64,000 nucleotides of DNA from Punica granatum (Eukaryota > Streptophyta > Magnoliopsida > Myrtales > Lythraceae). Position numbers and translations under genes: made by a program. The notes beneath the pieces are model-generated. The model saw only the letters and a program-made list of their open reading frames with translations. It ran no database searches and was not told the origin of the DNA. How positions within the stretch are numbered: position 1 is the first letter of the stretch; each line of letters opens with the position of its first letter. The stretch is taken from assembly GCF_007655135.1 (NCBI RefSeq), contig NC_045132.1, forward strand, positions 3,038,001 through 3,102,000, given 5' to 3'. Shown here in pieces: positions 23,501 through 34,699 of the stretch.

Positions 23501-25219
23501 TTTTAAGTATGTTTAAGTTAATGGCCAAAACAAGTACTTTTAAGGAAGAGGTCAAAAAAGAAAAAAAGAGGATAAGGTCAAGATTTCATAAATTAAATTT
23601 CAAAAAATATAGAAGAAAATATTAGGCAGCTTCATATTCAATAGTTTTTCAATTTAAATTATTGAATTTTCTCCCATATTAAGAGAGGTAGCAATCCTAG
23701 AAGTTCAACATTTTCTTCTAGAACACTACAAAGTTAGTTGTAGTTGTAGCTCTTTTAGCCAATGATATATATGTATATATTATGTATATATATATATATA
23801 AATTTACCAATGAAAGTAAATAATAATACATGTGATTAATACCAAGGGAAAAAATGATTTATTAATGTACTAAATAATATATTTTTTAAAATTGATAGCA
23901 TAAAAGACCAACGTTTGCACTCAATCGAAATCAAATCTCGAATTCCCATCATATAAGTCGTACTTCCATATAGTTGCTAACAACTGTAGCAAGCTTTCTC
24001 ATTTTATGTAAATTTTGTCGTTTGGCAAGCGAAATAGCATAAATATTTTGAAAAGCAATTTATGAAAATTGCATCTTTTTAATGAAAATTTCGATAACCT
24101 ACCGATCAAGACACTGAAGAGAGCAGGATCGGGAATCCTGCTCGCTTCAGACCACCCTGTCCCATGGCGAGGTTGCTGGAGGCCCGGATCTTTGAAGGGT
24201 TGGGGCACTCGCCACAAACCCTTTTCAAGTGAAAGTGCATTTGCCAGCTCTTGGATACCATACCACTAAAAAGTCTCCTTTGCCGGCTAAACTTCAATAA
24301 GCTCACCAATCCAACCTTATGAGTATTATCCAATCATATTTACCCTTTAATCAACGTCTCTAGATCTTTTCCACCCAGTAGGCTTTAAATGTTTCGAATT
24401 AATCTAAATCAATAGGCCTTAAACGTTGATGTTTAGTTTTTGTCATGATTATATGTTAAACAAACACAATTGCACACGAAATGACAAGAAAAAGACTCAT
24501 TCTATCAAACATATCGGACTCACCGAGCAATTGGACGAGGTGCTTGTGCCGGAGCCGGTTGATGATGGTGAGTTCTGCCAGGAAATCATCCTTGCTCTTG
24601 ATCTTGTCCCTGTTGAATTTCTTCACAGCAATCTCCAAGTTGTTCTCCTTAGGCAGCAGCGTGCCTCTATAGACCACACCGAAGCCGCCTTCCCCAAGCC
24701 ATTGCTTGTCATCAAAGTTGTTCGTCGCCTTCTTCAACTCCTTAAAGCTGAACTCCCTCGGAGTCCCGTGAAGGCTCTTCAGGGCACCCAGTATGTTCGG
24801 GTCGTTGGCGGCAACCTGCCTCCGGTGCATGGCCACGCCCCACCACCCGACTCCCAGTATCACCAAGGCTGCAAGCAACCCGATGCCCAGCGCCAGGATT
24901 ATCCCGAGTTTATTGTCCTTGGTGAGATTTTCTACAGTTAGATTCCATGCTAGGACGCAGTTTAGCTCGACGTAGGTCCCGGTCGAGGCTGCAAATCCGA
25001 AGTAGGATTCAACCTTCACCACTTGGCTTATGTCCAGATCTGTAGACATCATCGGCTCACTTGGCATGGGCTTGGTCAATGAGACATCGAATAAGATCTT
25101 ATACCTAAGGTTCCAGCCCAGAGCCGCCTTCTCCGACGGGCAGAAGATACGAGCGTCGAGGCTCCCTTTGGGCATGTAATGGTACGCCAACATCAACATC
25201 CCATTTTTGTGGCACCATC
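20503..25219 (-). pseudogene. LecRK-S.5-like receptor kinase, unit B (pseudogene)
   Basis: Exons: 25,219-24,524 (chimeric head plus lectin tail, transmembrane helix and kinase N-lobe), 22,103-21,700 (central kinase exon) and about 20,900-20,503 (C-terminal exon). The first two are fully open, with GEGGFGVVYRG, IAVKKF, HRDLKASN and DFGLAR all intact. The C-terminal exon is broken by a 7 bp deletion in the GQRPWTK region, a 1 bp deletion near 20,661, a TAG stop at 20,766-20,768 and a weakened acceptor. The chimeric head starts with GWCHKNGM instead of a lectin domain, and the AG splice acceptor in front of that head has become GG. Best-preserved N-lobe in the array, but the locus cannot make a complete receptor. 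Confidence 0.87.
21063..21688. mobile_element. CACTA-type non-autonomous transposon in intron 2 of unit B
   Basis: Starts CACTACCAGAAATTTTG, ends TTATTGTG, and is flanked on both sides by TAT, the 3 bp target duplication expected for CACTA (En/Spm) elements. Subterminal motifs TTGTGAC and TTGTCACGA recur inside. It is 626 bp with an internal duplication around GTATGTAGATACAT and no coding capacity. Units A and G have the uninterrupted site with a single TAT before GGACGTACC, which confirms insertion. The right inverted repeat is degenerate. Confidence 0.85.
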
Positions 25220-26056
25220 CCAATTCAAAAAACAATAAAACATGTCAAAACTTCTCAATTCTAGTTACGATTAAATTGTCTTTAGATAAATTTCTAATCT
25301 CAAAAAATTTGAATCATAATTCAAGAAAATATTCAGTTTTGTAAACATTTAAATTACCAGTCACCAAGAAGCATTATTATAAAATAAAGAGTTTTAGTGC
25401 GGTAATACTGAATTATTTTCTTTCTCTATCCAACAGTATAAAAATTTGGGCACAATACTGAAGTAGAAGTGGTATCGGTGTCGCAAACTTGGGCACAATA
25501 AAAAAAAATATTGCCAATTAAGAAAAATTGAAAAATTTCAACATTGTCGGGAAAATTACACCAGTGGTACACAACCTTTCTAAAGTGAAAGAGTTTGTTT
25601 AAGATCAAACTCGAAACCACTTGATTCCGAATTGGTAACTTGTGATATTGCACTAAACACCATTTGACACTTTATATTATGACGCGTGAATGATAATTAA
25701 TTTTAGTTAATAGGCACATTAAAGACAATACTTAATGATTATTTTTGAATGATTTGACTGTACAATATTTCTGGTACATCCCCTCATGCAAAATCTAAAA
25801 TAAACCGAAAAAATCCAAATATTAAAGAGAAAAACGAAAAGAAAGGGAAGAAATAAACAAAAATGAGGCTAATTGTACAAACAATCCTTGGTTGTCTGCC
25901 GCTGCCCAAAATAGACTAGGAAAATTAGCAAACCAAAAAAGGAAAGAACAACCAGAAATTTTTTAAAAAAAAGAGTGAGAAATTAATTAATTAATTTACA
26001 TTTTCAAAATTTCAATTATATTCCCTGGGGGAGCTTAGAATTCCTTGCGGAGCAGT

Positions 26057-26463
26057 TCACGCAAAGGAGCTGTCACTGTACCCGGCGAAGATCTCTCGCT
26101 ACGTCCAACCCTACCCAAATGCCGATGACGTGATTTGGGTCGTGTCGGTGGTGTCCCCGTCGATGTTCAGCGGGCCCATTGACGGCCACCGAATGGAGGC
26201 TTGAATGGCGGGACCTGTGGTGGTGACACCGAGCCCGACAGGATTTGAACGATCGCTTGAGTCTTGGGCCTCTCGCTAACAATTGGGTGGGAGCAGGCTA
26301 GGCCAAGGAACAAAAGCCTCTGTGCCTCCTCAGCAATATAATCACCGCCCAGCCGCCCGTCCACTGCCTCCAGCAGTCGCCTGTCACGATGAAGGTAGCA
26401 GACCCAGTCCACTAGGAGCTGGAAATCACCGATCTTGGTCCAGGGCCTTTGGCCACAAATTAC
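26057..26463 (-). pseudogene. LecRK unit C, C-terminal kinase exon (separated from the rest by the DAO block)
   Basis: Minus strand, opening after the acceptor CAG with VICGQRPWTKIGDFQLLVDW and continuing through the kinase C-lobe. It is open until a 2 bp deletion near 26,189 turns PPFVWPSMG into PPFGGRQWAR and a stop. About 90 bp of intron 2 follow to about 26,570, where the sequence changes abruptly into the DAO duplicate. The central exon of this unit resumes at 33.8 kb. Confidence 0.82.
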
Positions 26464-26576
26464 CTGATACATGCACATAATCTTTCATTCATCTTTGGGG
26501 AGGTAACATAGTCTTTTTGTCGGTTGGATATTTTTTTTTGGTGAATATCTGTTCTTGAGGGTAACATAGTCTTTTT

Positions 26577-26880
26577 GCGGTTTAGTTCTATTTTTTATTT
26601 TGAAGTCAAGTGAAAAACAAGCAATTTCTAAAAAGTCTGAATTTAAAATTTTGTAGAGAAAAACCGCATGATTGCATATCCTAGAGAAAAAGTTTATTAA
26701 GATTTGAATCATCTAGACATGACTCTACCACTCACATGTCTAGTAAAAATTTACATTGAGATTTGAATCATCTGGACATGACTCGACCGCTCATATGTCT
26801 AGTAAAAATTTACATGATATCAGAATGAGATATGAGCCGTGGCTCACGTTATATGAGGTCTAGTCTATCTTTTACAGTCT
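26577..26880 (+). repeat. Fold-back-type repeat, copy 2 (left border of DAO copy 2 block)
   Basis: Same family as 6468-6700 and 31,931-32,222, same orientation. Contains an internal tandem duplication of about 59 bp (GATTTGAATCATCT..GTCTAGTAAAAATTTACA twice, about 26,700-26,820). The block boundary with LecRK intron 2 is at about 26,570. Confidence 0.65.
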
Positions 26881-26932
26881 ATTGCAAAGCGAGTGCGGAG
26901 AGTTAGAAATTCCGGACGGAGAAGTTTTCCCT

Positions 26933-26940
26933 TATAAATA
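26933..26940 (+). promoter_or_regulatory. TATA box of DAO copy 2
   Basis: TATAAATA, 83 bases before the ATG at 27,016, as in copy 1. Confidence 0.75.
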
Positions 26941-27015
26941 GACCAAAGCGTAGCTTCATTTGACGCTGTCTCTGCAAGAAGAGAGAGAGGAGGAAGAGTG
27001 GACGGACTTTGAGCA

Positions 27016-28497
27016 ATGGGGGAAGAGAGAGGAACCGTCCCAGTCCCTGCGATCGACATGGGAGGCTTCCCCGGAGAGTTTCAGAAGCTCAGGGAAGCCT
27101 GCGCTTGGGGCTGCTTCAGGATCGTAAACCACGAGGTCCCGCTGGAGCTCATGGCCCAGACGAAGGCCGTTGTGAGGGAGCTCCTCGATCTGCCGGTGGA
27201 GGTCAAGCGGAAGAACACGGACGTCATCGCCGGCAGCGGGTACGTGGCACCGTCCCCCAAGAACCCCCTCTACGAGGCCCTCGGCTTCTATGACATGGGT
27301 TCCTGGGACGCCGTCCTCGCCTTCTGCTCCCATTTGGAGGCCTCTCCTCACCAGAGGTATGTTTGTTCTTTTCTCGGTATCGATTCAAGCAGCCAATCAA
27401 ATAATTTGATTTGGTCCGACTAGCCGGTATGTGTATGCCGTGTGTGTTCCGGAACAGGTTCGCGCTTGTCCTAGTAAAGTGATTAGGAACAGAGAAATAA
27501 TACGATGGATATATGACAGCACGTGGTTCGGAACATCAGGGCACATTTCATATATCTCTCAACCTGAAACAAGTAAATTAGGCCTAAATGATATGAAATG
27601 CCAAAGCTCATCCAGTTTATGCCTAAGTTCGATAGCGGGCAATCAAAAAATTTGACCGAACATGAATGGATTCGTTAATTTGGACAGGATTATATATGGA
27701 GTTGATTAATCTCTTGCAGGGAAGTGATCATGAAGTATGCAGAAGCAATACATAAATTAATAATGGACATATCAGAGAAGCTCGGGGAAAGCCTGGGACT
27801 GAGCAAGGAAGTATTCAAGGAATGGCCTTGCCAGTTCTGGATCAACAAGTACAACTTCACCCCTGAGACCGTTGGCTTCTCGGGCGTGCAGACCCACACG
27901 GACTCGGGATTGTTGACAATCCTCCAGGATGATGAAAATGTTGGGGGTCTTGAAGTGATGGACCAGTCAGGTTCATTTGTCCCAGTCGAACCCCAGCACG
28001 GGACCTTCCTGGTAAACCTGGGAGATGTTGCAGCGGTAGGCAAATACTTTCATTCTTCTCATATTGAAGAGCTGTTTTCCGACTAGGTCCAAAACCGGAA
28101 TCAGATTATGTGCTAGAAGAGCCCCTTTTTTCTAGATTTGATTTGGGATCACTTTTGGTCATCTTTCTCTACTAGGTATGGGCACATTTTAGATCGAATC
28201 AGTTTTCTGAATGCGCTCTGAACTACAGCCAATTTATATTGTTTCCAGGTATGGAGCAACGGTAGGTGGTGCAATGTGAAGCACCAGGTCCAATGCAAGC
28301 AGGCGGAGGTTCGGATTTCGATCGCAACGTTACTCCTAGGACCAAAAGAGGAAGCCATTGAGGCGCCAGAAGAACTTGTAGACTCAGAACACCCTCGTCT
28401 TTATGCCCCTTTTACCTGTGAGGACTACAGAAAGCTCCGGCTTTCCACAAAACAGCATGCTGGTGAGGTCCTCGCGCTCTTACGGGCTGACTCCTGA
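27016..28497 (+). CDS. DAO: 2-oxoglutarate-dependent dioxygenase DAO, copy 2 (duplicated)
   Basis: Exons 27,016-27,356, 27,720-28,035 and 28,249-28,497 join in frame to 301 residues, with splice borders identical to copy 1. It lacks one Pro-Val pair near the N-terminus and differs at about fifteen residues. Fe ligands His173, Asp175 and His231 and 2-oxoglutarate-binding Arg241-x-Ser243 are kept, so chemistry is possible. Notable changes at positions conserved in DAO as I know the family: Arg156 of copy 1 is Trp154 (WPCQFWINKYN), the Arg after the distal iron His is Gln (KHQVQC), Tyr in YEDYR is Cys, and an Arg in GSR is Trp. It is embedded in the receptor kinase array. It may be expressed from the copied promoter, with altered or reduced activity. 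Confidence 0.9.
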
Positions 28498-28970
28498 GGA
28501 TATATATGCGAGGATTACCGTATCGGCGACACCGCAACTTAGCTTAATCTAGTGTACCCGATTCGGTTGGAGGTATTAACTCATTGATGTGCCTCGAAGA
28601 GAATGATAAAGTTTTAACATTGTCCAGGAGATGCAAACATATTACGAACTACTAATGTCAATGAAGCAACTATGGCTAACGTTCGAAGTCTCCATCCTTT
28701 TGTCTTGGGACAACGTACGTCATAGATTTGTAATAAAAGATAAGTCAGATTTTCAAATCCCTAAATAGTACATTATTGTCCATGCATTGCACAGGATTAA
28801 TATTCAAATACAACAGTTTTTGGGTTCCTATATCATTTTATACCACTTTTTTGTAAATTCAAATCGGTCCTTATAAAGTTCTTCCTCACATTAGAATTTG
28901 CCAACCCGCTGCACCTCTCCTCACTGTTCATGTTCCTGCAATGGTTGTGAGCCTAATTGTGAAGGCATCG
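28498..28970 (+). other. 3' flank of DAO copy 2
   Basis: Collinear with 8318-8787. Non-coding, probably 3' UTR and spacer. Confidence 0.6.
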
Positions 28971-31915
28971 TGTTCTCGACAGTCAACATTCATTAGATTA
29001 CTCGATCTTGCACGTCTCTTCCTCTGTTGATGTCGCACCTAATAGAGAAAATGATCCACGATCATAGCTTTCTCTGTATAGGACATATATAATAGGCACA
29101 TATAGCAGTGAATTATTTCCATGCATATGCTCATGCTCAATGCTATATATTTGAATGAATACACCTCACTACGATTCGAGTGAGGATTCATCCAACTCTC
29201 TTCTAATCTTCATGGTATCAGAGTCCTGAATCGGGCAACACCCGTATCCTTCCCCTCAATCCTACAATCCCTCTCCCATTCCGAGCCATCCGCCGACTCT
29301 CCTCAGCCCCATCTATCCCTCACTTCATGCCAATTAACACTGCTTCCTCTCCATCTTCCTCGATCAGTCTATCGTCATCTTTTCCAACAATTCCTGTCAA
29401 ACTCAATGGCAGAAACTACTTGTTTGGGAAAGGAATTATGACTCCTCTTCTTAATACCTATGGACTCCTCGATAATCGTTGAAGGTCGAGCATAGGCTTG
29501 AAGCCAAACCATCACCGGAACTTACGATTACAACAGCCCTAATCCTAACTATCAACAATGGGCATCGAAAGATAACTTTGCTCTTACCTGCATCATGCTA
29601 GCAGTCACAGAGGGGATTGGTTGCACTATACTCTAGGCCTGGAAATCGCTGGAGACGTCATTTTTCAACCAAACGGCAGCATAGGAGGATCTCCTCGAGC
29701 AGAAGTGCGTGACCTTCGAAATGGGACGTCATCGACGCTGAACTTCATCAATTCCGTGAAACAGCAGGCCCTTCGTTTCGCCCAGATCAAAAAGCCGAAG
29801 ACATCGGCTCAGATTAATCGTCGCATCTACACCGGCCTAGGCAATGAACTGGAGCCTCTAATTCTGGCTAGTCTGACTCTCTAGCCACGATGAATAACGA
29901 TGAACTCACCGCGCTTCTTATGGGCCACGAGGAGCGCCGGAACTACGCCGCCTCTCTGGATCAGTCGCAACAATCCAATTCCTCCACCCCTCTCTCTGGT
30001 ATTCTCGGACCACCTCCTGAAGTGCACTTTGCTGACGGTCGCGGTACCAGCAGAGGAGGAGGTCGTGGCAGAGGTGGCCGGAATGGCACGGGGAGGAAAG
30101 GGCAGAGGCAGCGGCCAAGGTGGGCGCCGCTTCAATGGTGGCTATGGCAGCAGTAGATTTGGTAGCAGCGGAGGCTATGGCTGCAGTTACTATGGTAGCG
30201 GAGGGTTCGGAAGCGGAGGTGGCTTTGGCAGCGGCTATGGCGGAAGCCCAAATTTTGCTGGGCAAGGGAGGAATCTCGGGTGGGTTAGAATCCGGGTCAA
30301 ACCTTGACCGCGGAGCTCCCCAAACTCATTTTCAACAGCCCTTTGGGCCCTCTCCTATCCTGCCTAGTCCTCCTTTACCCAGCGGGCCCAGCTGGTGGAG
30401 CTTCTGTTCATGGCCCAGCTCAGAGTTTTGGGCCTTCTGTTCTATGCCAGAATTGCAATAGGCCCGGCCACATTGTTCTATTTTGTCAATTTAGTTATTT
30501 CTCGGGTGCGCAAGCTGATCTCGCTGAAGCTTCTTCTTAGGGACTCTATGATCTTGATTATATGGACTCAGGTGCTACACATCATGTCACTTATGATCTA
30601 GCAAACCTAAAATTTCGAGATGAGAACTTAAACTCCGACCATATTTTTGTGGGTGATAGTAAATCTCTTCCCATCATTGCCTCTAATTTCTCTACTGTTA
30701 AATTATCCTCTCGTCCTCTTCATCTAAACCATATTCTTTATTCTCCAAATATCTCAAAGAATCTTATCTCTATTTACAAGTTTTTTCGAGATAATACTTG
30801 CTTTTTTGAACTTCACCCTGACTGTTATATTGTCAAGGATTTTCGAACGTGCCAAGAGCTATTACGAGGCCCATTTAACGATGGACCTTACTATTTCCAC
30901 TCAAGAGTTAGTCACACCAGAGACCTTCAGGCTCATCTATCCACCTCGATTTTCCAATACCTTGTAGCATTAACGCCTTGGTCATTCGTCTTTTCCAATA
31001 GTCCATCATGCATTGAATATTTCATTTCCATTGAATAGTGATCATGTTGGGCAAGTTTATTTTGCATGTCAACAAGGAAAAATCATAAATTGTTCTTTTC
31101 CTCCCACTTTGCATAAAAGCACTTTTTTATTTGAACTTGTCCATACTGATAAATGGGGACCAACACATATTCAATCGCATACAGGCCACTTCTATTATAT
31201 TCAATTTCGCGACAAATATAGTATATTTTTTTCATTTTATGTCATGAAGGCTCAGTATGATGTCTTACGAATATTTCGTGCCTTTCGTCTTCAAGTTGAA
31301 AATCATTATGGATGTAAAATCAAGTATTTTTTTAATCAGATGGTGCTGAAGAATTTCTATCTGCAACTTTTCAATCAGAGTTGCAAGATAATGAAATCTT
31401 CCATCGTATCTCTTCTCTCACGTTCCATAACAGAATGGCTCAGCTGAGCGCAAATGCCATCATATAGTGGACATGGGCCTCACACTTCTCTCTCACTCAT
31501 CCCTTCCCGCAAAGTTGGACTATGTCATTGAAACAATGGTCCATCTCATTAACAGGTACCCACCAAATCTCTCCAGTTCAAATCTCCTTGTGAGATTTTT
31601 CATGGTCATTGTCTCAACTACAGTAGCCTACGAGTTTTTGGATGTCTCTACTTTCCACACTTGCATCCTTAAAACTCGTCATAAACTAGAACCTCGTTCC
31701 CATCCGTGCATCTTCCTTGGGTGTCCCTCACACTACCGAGGATGTCGATGTTTTAAACTTTTAATCCTATCACTAGTCGTATCTTTTTCTCTCCTCAGGT
31801 GGTTTCCGATGAGTACTCTTTTCCATTCAAGTCTGGTGGGCCTATCTCAATGGAAGCCAACAGGTTCCCCTCGGGCCTATATATGCTACCGGTACGTCCT
31901 CTTCCTCCACTTTTA
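28971..31915 (+). mobile_element. Ty1-copia retrotransposon remnant downstream of DAO copy 2
   Basis: Putative LTR 28,971-29,212 (TGTTCTCG..TTCA), then primer binding site TGGTATCAGAG at 29,213. Domains in order: gag (KGTSSTLNFINSVKQ near 29,721); glycine-rich linker; zinc knuckle CQNCNRPGHIVLFC (C-x2-C-x4-H-x4-C) near 30,440; aspartic protease MDSGATHHVT at 30,562; GAG-pre-integrase; integrase with CQQGK and HTDKWGP near 31,140. An integrase C-terminal stretch (HKLEPRSHPCIFLG near 31,680, VVSDEYSFPF near 31,800) follows. Several frameshifts. The sequence ends abruptly before reverse transcriptase at about 31,915, and no 3' LTR is seen. This is the longer of the two duplicated copies. Confidence 0.88.
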
Positions 31916-31930
31916 GTGATTCGAAACAAA

Positions 31931-32222
31931 ACTTGAAATTTCAAATTTAGACTTTCTAGGAATTGCTTGTTTTCGCTTGACTTCAACATCAAGTACAACG
32001 AAAAACAAGTGATTCCTAGAAAGTTTGAATTTGAAATTTCCTAGAGAAAAACTGCATTATTATATGTTGAGGTTACATATCCTAGAGAAAAAATTAATTG
32101 AGATTTGAATCATCTAGACATGGCTTGACCACTCATATGTCTAGTAAGAAATTTACATGATATTAGAATGAGTTATGAGTTGCGGCTTACATTATATCAG
32201 GTCCAGTCTATGTTTTACAGTA
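31931..32222 (+). repeat. Fold-back repeat, copy 3 with complete hairpin (right border of DAO copy 2 block)
   Basis: Two arms, about 31,935-31,984 and 31,990-32,040, pair imperfectly over roughly 50 bp (GAAATTTCAAATTTAG with TTGAATTTGAAATTTC, and so on) around a very short loop. The rest matches the repeats at 6468 and 26,577. Together with the 26,577 copy it flanks the DAO/copia block in direct orientation. Confidence 0.7.
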
Positions 32223-33829
32223 AGAGAGATGTAAACGTGTCAAATCTCTCTCTCCTTCGTTGAGAGCCTCTTTCTATTTCTTCCCTTTGTTGGAAGCATC
32301 TTCTGATCCCTATCTCTTTGATCTTCTCTTCTTCTGATCGCCTCTCGCTCTCTAGTTCTTTGCAACATTCAAGCTCAAGCTCAGCATCATCCAAGTACAG
32401 CATAATCTGCATTAACTCCTGCTGCATAATCTCAACCACTCCTCTACAAGGCACAAGACTAGAAACAAGCACCAGCTACACCACTCCTCCTTTACATTTG
32501 CTCTAATCATGACCACTTCCATCTCCTTAAAATATTCCTGTACATTCTGATTACGTTGTCTAAGACTTTGCAACTTATTATACAACTCCGAGTAGTAAAA
32601 ACTAGGAACAAATCGCTTCCTCAGCACCCTTTCATTTCCTCCCATATATCTATGGGTGACTCTCTATTTCTTCGCCTATTTAACACCAATTGATCCTACA
32701 AAACAATTGCATAATCTGAGAATTCAATAGCTGCCAATTTGACTTTCTTAAACTTGGAATAACTATAACAATCAAATACAAATTTCACCTTTTTCTCCCA
32801 CTCAAGGTATGTTCCAGGATCACTATTTCCTTGGAACGATGAGATTTTCATCTTAATACTACCTAGGTAAAAGCAAAATTATTTTTTTAAATTTTTTAAA
32901 GAAATTGGAAGACAATAAAACAAAAGACTCAGCTGATAGGTGAGAACACAATTCTTCTTTGTTTCTTTGTGGGCTTTTGCCTCGATCTTTCCGATTAAAT
33001 GGTTCTTGATTAACAATAAATTAATTGAATTACGCTTTCATCCCTTTTGGGCATGGATCCCATGAAAACACTTTTTTTTCCCTTTTTTGATTGATGCAAA
33101 TCCTCCTTTATATGCGTTCGCTTCACCCTAATGGATTTTGATGAGGCGATGATGATAATCATCTCCACAGAAGCCCAATTTGTCAATGTGAAGCTGTTAC
33201 ACTTCCTTTAACTAAAACCTTATCATCATCTCCACAAAAACCCAATTTGTTAATGTGAAGCTGTTACACTCCCCTTAACTAAAACCTTTCTGAGTTAATA
33301 TCCGCAATGGAGTGTGCTAAATCTTAATAATCACAATACATATATTGTCTTTGATGTAGCACCTTGTGTGAAAGATGTTCTCCCACTGCACTTCTTCAAC
33401 TCCTTTTGTTTGCAAGCTCAATGCTCTCATTGCTAGCAATATCAATGCGTCAGGGGCTAAATATTCCTCCTCAGAAACGTCCTCCAATTGGGGCATGTCA
33501 ACAGTGTCGGAATCTTCATTGTCGGTCACAATTTCACCATTGTCTCGCATCACCATGATCCGCTTTTTTGGGCATTGACTTGCTATGTGTCCCCTGTCTT
33601 GCCATTTAAAACACTTAATGTCACGATTCCTTGAGGTAGAAGTATCGGTTTTACCTTGAGGAACGTGTCTAGTTGCTTCTTGCTTTTGCTTGGTTTTCGA
33701 CTTCGACGTGGATTGCTTCTCATCTTTCTTCCATTGATTCAGTTTCCAAGTGGATGTGCTTGAACTTTGGCTTGCACGTGTACTGCCCTCCTCTTAAATT
33801 GGTTCTCAATCTCTATGGCCATGTGCACC
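32223..33829 (-). mobile_element. TR-GAG-like non-autonomous Ty3-gypsy cassettes, locus 1
   Basis: Minus strand. From the right: zinc-knuckle/protease-start segment (about 33,825-33,310; knuckle CFKWQDRGHIASQC with the second Cys lost; ENIFHTRCYIKDN), PPT-like AAGGGGAG, then an LTR-like region (33,268-32,941, about 328 bp, beginning TGTAACAGC, with an internal duplication of about 65 bp). A gag N-terminal segment follows (about 32,868-32,400: FDCYSYSKFKKVKLAAIEFSD, RFVPSFYYSELYNKLQSLRQ) and runs out near 32,223. No RT, RNase H or integrase. It abuts the C-terminal exon fragment of LecRK unit C at 33,830. Confidence 0.78.
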
Positions 33830-33835
33830 AAGGAC

Positions 33836-34512
33836 TTTGGCCACAAATTACCGGATACATGCACATAATCTTTCATTCTTCTTTGGGAAGGTAACATAGT
33901 CTTTTTGTCTATTAGATATTTTTTTTTGTGAATATCGATTGTATATTTAGGATATGCATGTATATTGATACAATAATATTTTAATCTTTTGATAATATAG
34001 CATATAGTCTATCACTACCAGAAATTTTGTATGTTGTGATGAATTTTATTGCTACTAAAGAAATTTTATCACAATAATCTGTATATTGTGAGAAGACTGT
34101 TAAATTATACTAAATAAAGTCTTATAGTGTACATAATTAATATGTATGTAGATACATATATATATATATGTATACACTACCTTTAATATTGCGTGAGCGC
34201 CATAAACCATCAAGCTCGGCATAAGATGTCTTCCCATTGTCAATTGCAAGGGGAAGGCCAAAATTGCTGAGGCGGGCATTGAATTCACCGTCGAGCATGA
34301 TATTACTGGCCTTGAGGTCGAGGTGGAGGACCTTCTAGCCATACTCGTTGTGAAGGTAGTGGAGGGCCAATGCGACATCGGATAAGATCTTCTACCTGAG
34401 GTTTCAACCCAGAGCCGCCTTCTCCGACAGGCCGATGATATAGGCTTCGAGGCTCCCGTTGGGCATGTAATGGTACGCCAACAACAACATCTCGTTTTTG
34501 TGGCACCATCCT
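33836..34512 (-). pseudogene. LecRK unit C, central kinase exon and intron 2 remnant
   Basis: Holds the first bases of a C-terminal exon (33,836-33,850), intron 2 with a truncated CACTA element (34,013-about 34,205), and a central kinase exon (34,512-34,206) whose 3' part is deleted. The junction fuses CACTA sequence GCGCCATAAA directly to exon sequence. Defects: TAG in place of the codon after HNEYG, and HRD changed to HLD. The acceptor context is AAG rather than TAG. A pseudogene fragment. Confidence 0.82.
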
Positions 34513-34699
34513 TATTCAAAAAACGTAAAAACATGTCAAAACTTCTCAATTCTATTTGCGATTAAATTGTCTTTAGATAAATTTCTAATCTCGACAAATT
34601 TGAATCATAATTCCAGAAAATATTCAGTTTTGTAAACATTTAAATTACCGCTCACCGACAAGCATTGTTATAAAATAAAGACTTTTAGTGCAGTAATAC

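Noticed and set aside
20503..25219. Unit B as a working receptor kinase
   Set aside because: Two exons are clean, but the C-terminal exon has a stop and deletions, and the lectin/signal peptide part is replaced by kinase sequence.
30120..30461. Ala/Met/Val-rich frame overlapping the copia gag
   Set aside because: Shadow of the glycine-rich linker in another frame; the zinc knuckle and gag frames explain the sequence.
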